A stretch of DNA of 5,754 nucleotides from Gulosibacter sediminis. GTDB taxonomy: Bacteria; Actinomycetota; Actinomycetes; Actinomycetales; Microbacteriaceae. Shown here piece by piece: positions 5,204 to 5,754 of this stretch (positions are counted from its first letter, which is position 1; every line of letters begins with the position of its first letter). The DNA is taken from assembly GCF_014904065.1 (NCBI RefSeq), contig NZ_JACXJG010000007.1, positions 25,164 through 30,917 of the forward strand, read 5' to 3'. A program made the translations under genes and the position numbers. Below the pieces are notes generated by a model. The model was not told where the DNA came from, ran no database searches, and worked only from the letters and a program-made list of their open reading frames with translations.

Positions 5204-5728
5204 ATGGCTGACAACGTCTACGGTTCAACTCCCGAGGTGCCCGCGCTCGCGGTGTCGTCGCCCGATTTCGCCGACGGCGACCGCCTGCCGGATGCGCAGG
5301 TGAGTGCCGGCGTGCTCGCGACGGGCGAGGACCGCTCGCCCGCGCTCGAGTGGGGCCCCGCGCCCGAGGGCACGCAGAGCTTCGCGGTGACGTGCTGGGA
5401 CCCGGATGCGCCGACCGGCTCGGGCTTCTGGCACTGGGCCGTCTACAACATCCCAGCCGACGTGTCGTCGCTGCCGGCTGGCGCCGGTGCCGCCGATTCG
5501 GATGCGCTGCCGAGCGCCGCGCGCAGCGTGCGCAACGACGGCGGTGTGTTCAACTTCGTCGGCGCGGCCCCGCCCGTCGGTCACGGCGACCACCGCTACA
5601 TCTTTGCGGTGCACGCCCTCGACACGACGCTCGACCTCGGCGAGGGCGCGTCGCCGGCAGCGCTCGGCTTCAACATGTTCGGCCACACCCTCGCGCGCGG
5701 CCTCGTCACCGCCACCTGGAACCGCTAG
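5204..5728 (+). CDS. YbhB/YbcL family (PEBP-like, Raf kinase inhibitor-like) protein
   Basis: A 174-residue soluble protein of the bacterial phosphatidylethanolamine-binding-protein fold. The two signature regions that build the anion-binding pocket are present: D66-PDAPTGSGFWHW78 followed by VYNIP, and A121-APPVGHGDHRY132 followed by IFAVHAL. The N-terminal VSSPDFADGDRLP and SPALEW segments match E. coli YbhB, which is somewhat shorter (158 residues); the extra length is an alanine/serine-rich insert at about 92-106. There is no signal peptide or membrane segment, so it is presumably cytoplasmic. The cellular role of bacterial members is not settled, and the eukaryotic kinase-inhibitor name should not be taken as function. 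It lies 58 bases after cydB in the same direction; whether it belongs to the cyd operon is open because of the intervening hairpin and its own strong ribosome binding site. All visible PDA/SDA pairs use GAT before GC-starting codons. Confidence 0.94.
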   Translation: MADNVYGSTPEVPALAVSSPDFADGDRLPDAQVSAGVLATGEDRSPALEWGPAPEGTQSFAVTCWDPDAPTGSGFWHWAVYNIPADVSSLPAGAGAADSDALPSAARSVRNDGGVFNFVGAAPPVGHGDHRYIFAVHALDTTLDLGEGASPAALGFNMFGHTLARGLVTATWNR

Positions 5729-5754
5729 CCGCAGGCAGTTGAGTGGTCAGTTTT
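5729..5754. other. Short non-coding tail at the right edge
   Basis: Twenty-six bases follow the PEBP-family stop. They end in CAGTTTT but contain no stem long enough to call a terminator; one may continue beyond the window. Confidence 0.4.

Noticed and set aside
5729..5754. Terminator at the right edge ending in TTTT
   Set aside because: Only a 3-bp GCC/GGC pairing precedes the T-run, too short to support, and the sequence stops there.

Overview
The window comes from a high-GC Gram-positive bacterium, most likely an actinobacterium and plausibly a member of the Microbacteriaceae. The grounds are strong G/C preference at third codon positions, GTG starts, an actinobacterial-type short cytochrome bd subunit I, and an App1-like (DUF2183) protein of the kind common in Actinobacteria. 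The genus cannot be fixed from this sequence. All five complete genes and one partial gene look intact. There are no RNA genes, mobile elements or CRISPR arrays.

Layout. The left half is a leftward three-gene cluster, transcribed in the order dedA-family membrane protein (2470 to 1799), SRAP/HMCES-type abasic-site protein (1788 to 1051), then an App1-like HAD phosphatase (from 1013, running off the left edge). Gaps of 10 and 37 bases suggest one operon. The right half is rightward: cydA (2666-4093) and cydB (4093-5145) overlap in a TAATG junction and encode the two main subunits of cytochrome bd quinol oxidase. A PEBP/YbhB-family gene (5204-5728) follows with its own strong ribosome binding site. 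No cydD or cydC exporter genes follow within the window.

The 195-base divergent region (2471-2665) is the most information-rich non-coding part. It is less GC-rich than the genes. It holds a perfect CTACAA-T-TTGTAG palindrome on a likely cydA -10 box, two further copies of the same half-site, a 27-base imperfect palindrome built from TCGAG elements, and a small leader hairpin before cydA. These look like operators for one or two regulators of the divergent transcription units. A 9-bp hairpin sits exactly across the cydB stop codon and may limit or process transcription into the PEBP gene.

Functionally, cydAB gives a high-affinity oxygen-reducing, electrogenic branch for microaerobic or stress respiration. 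The leftward cluster joins two proteins tied to membrane lipids in other systems (DedA and App1) with a DNA-repair protein. Nothing in the window amounts to a clearly new system. The regulatory architecture and the dedA-SRAP-app1 linkage are the parts most worth a second look.
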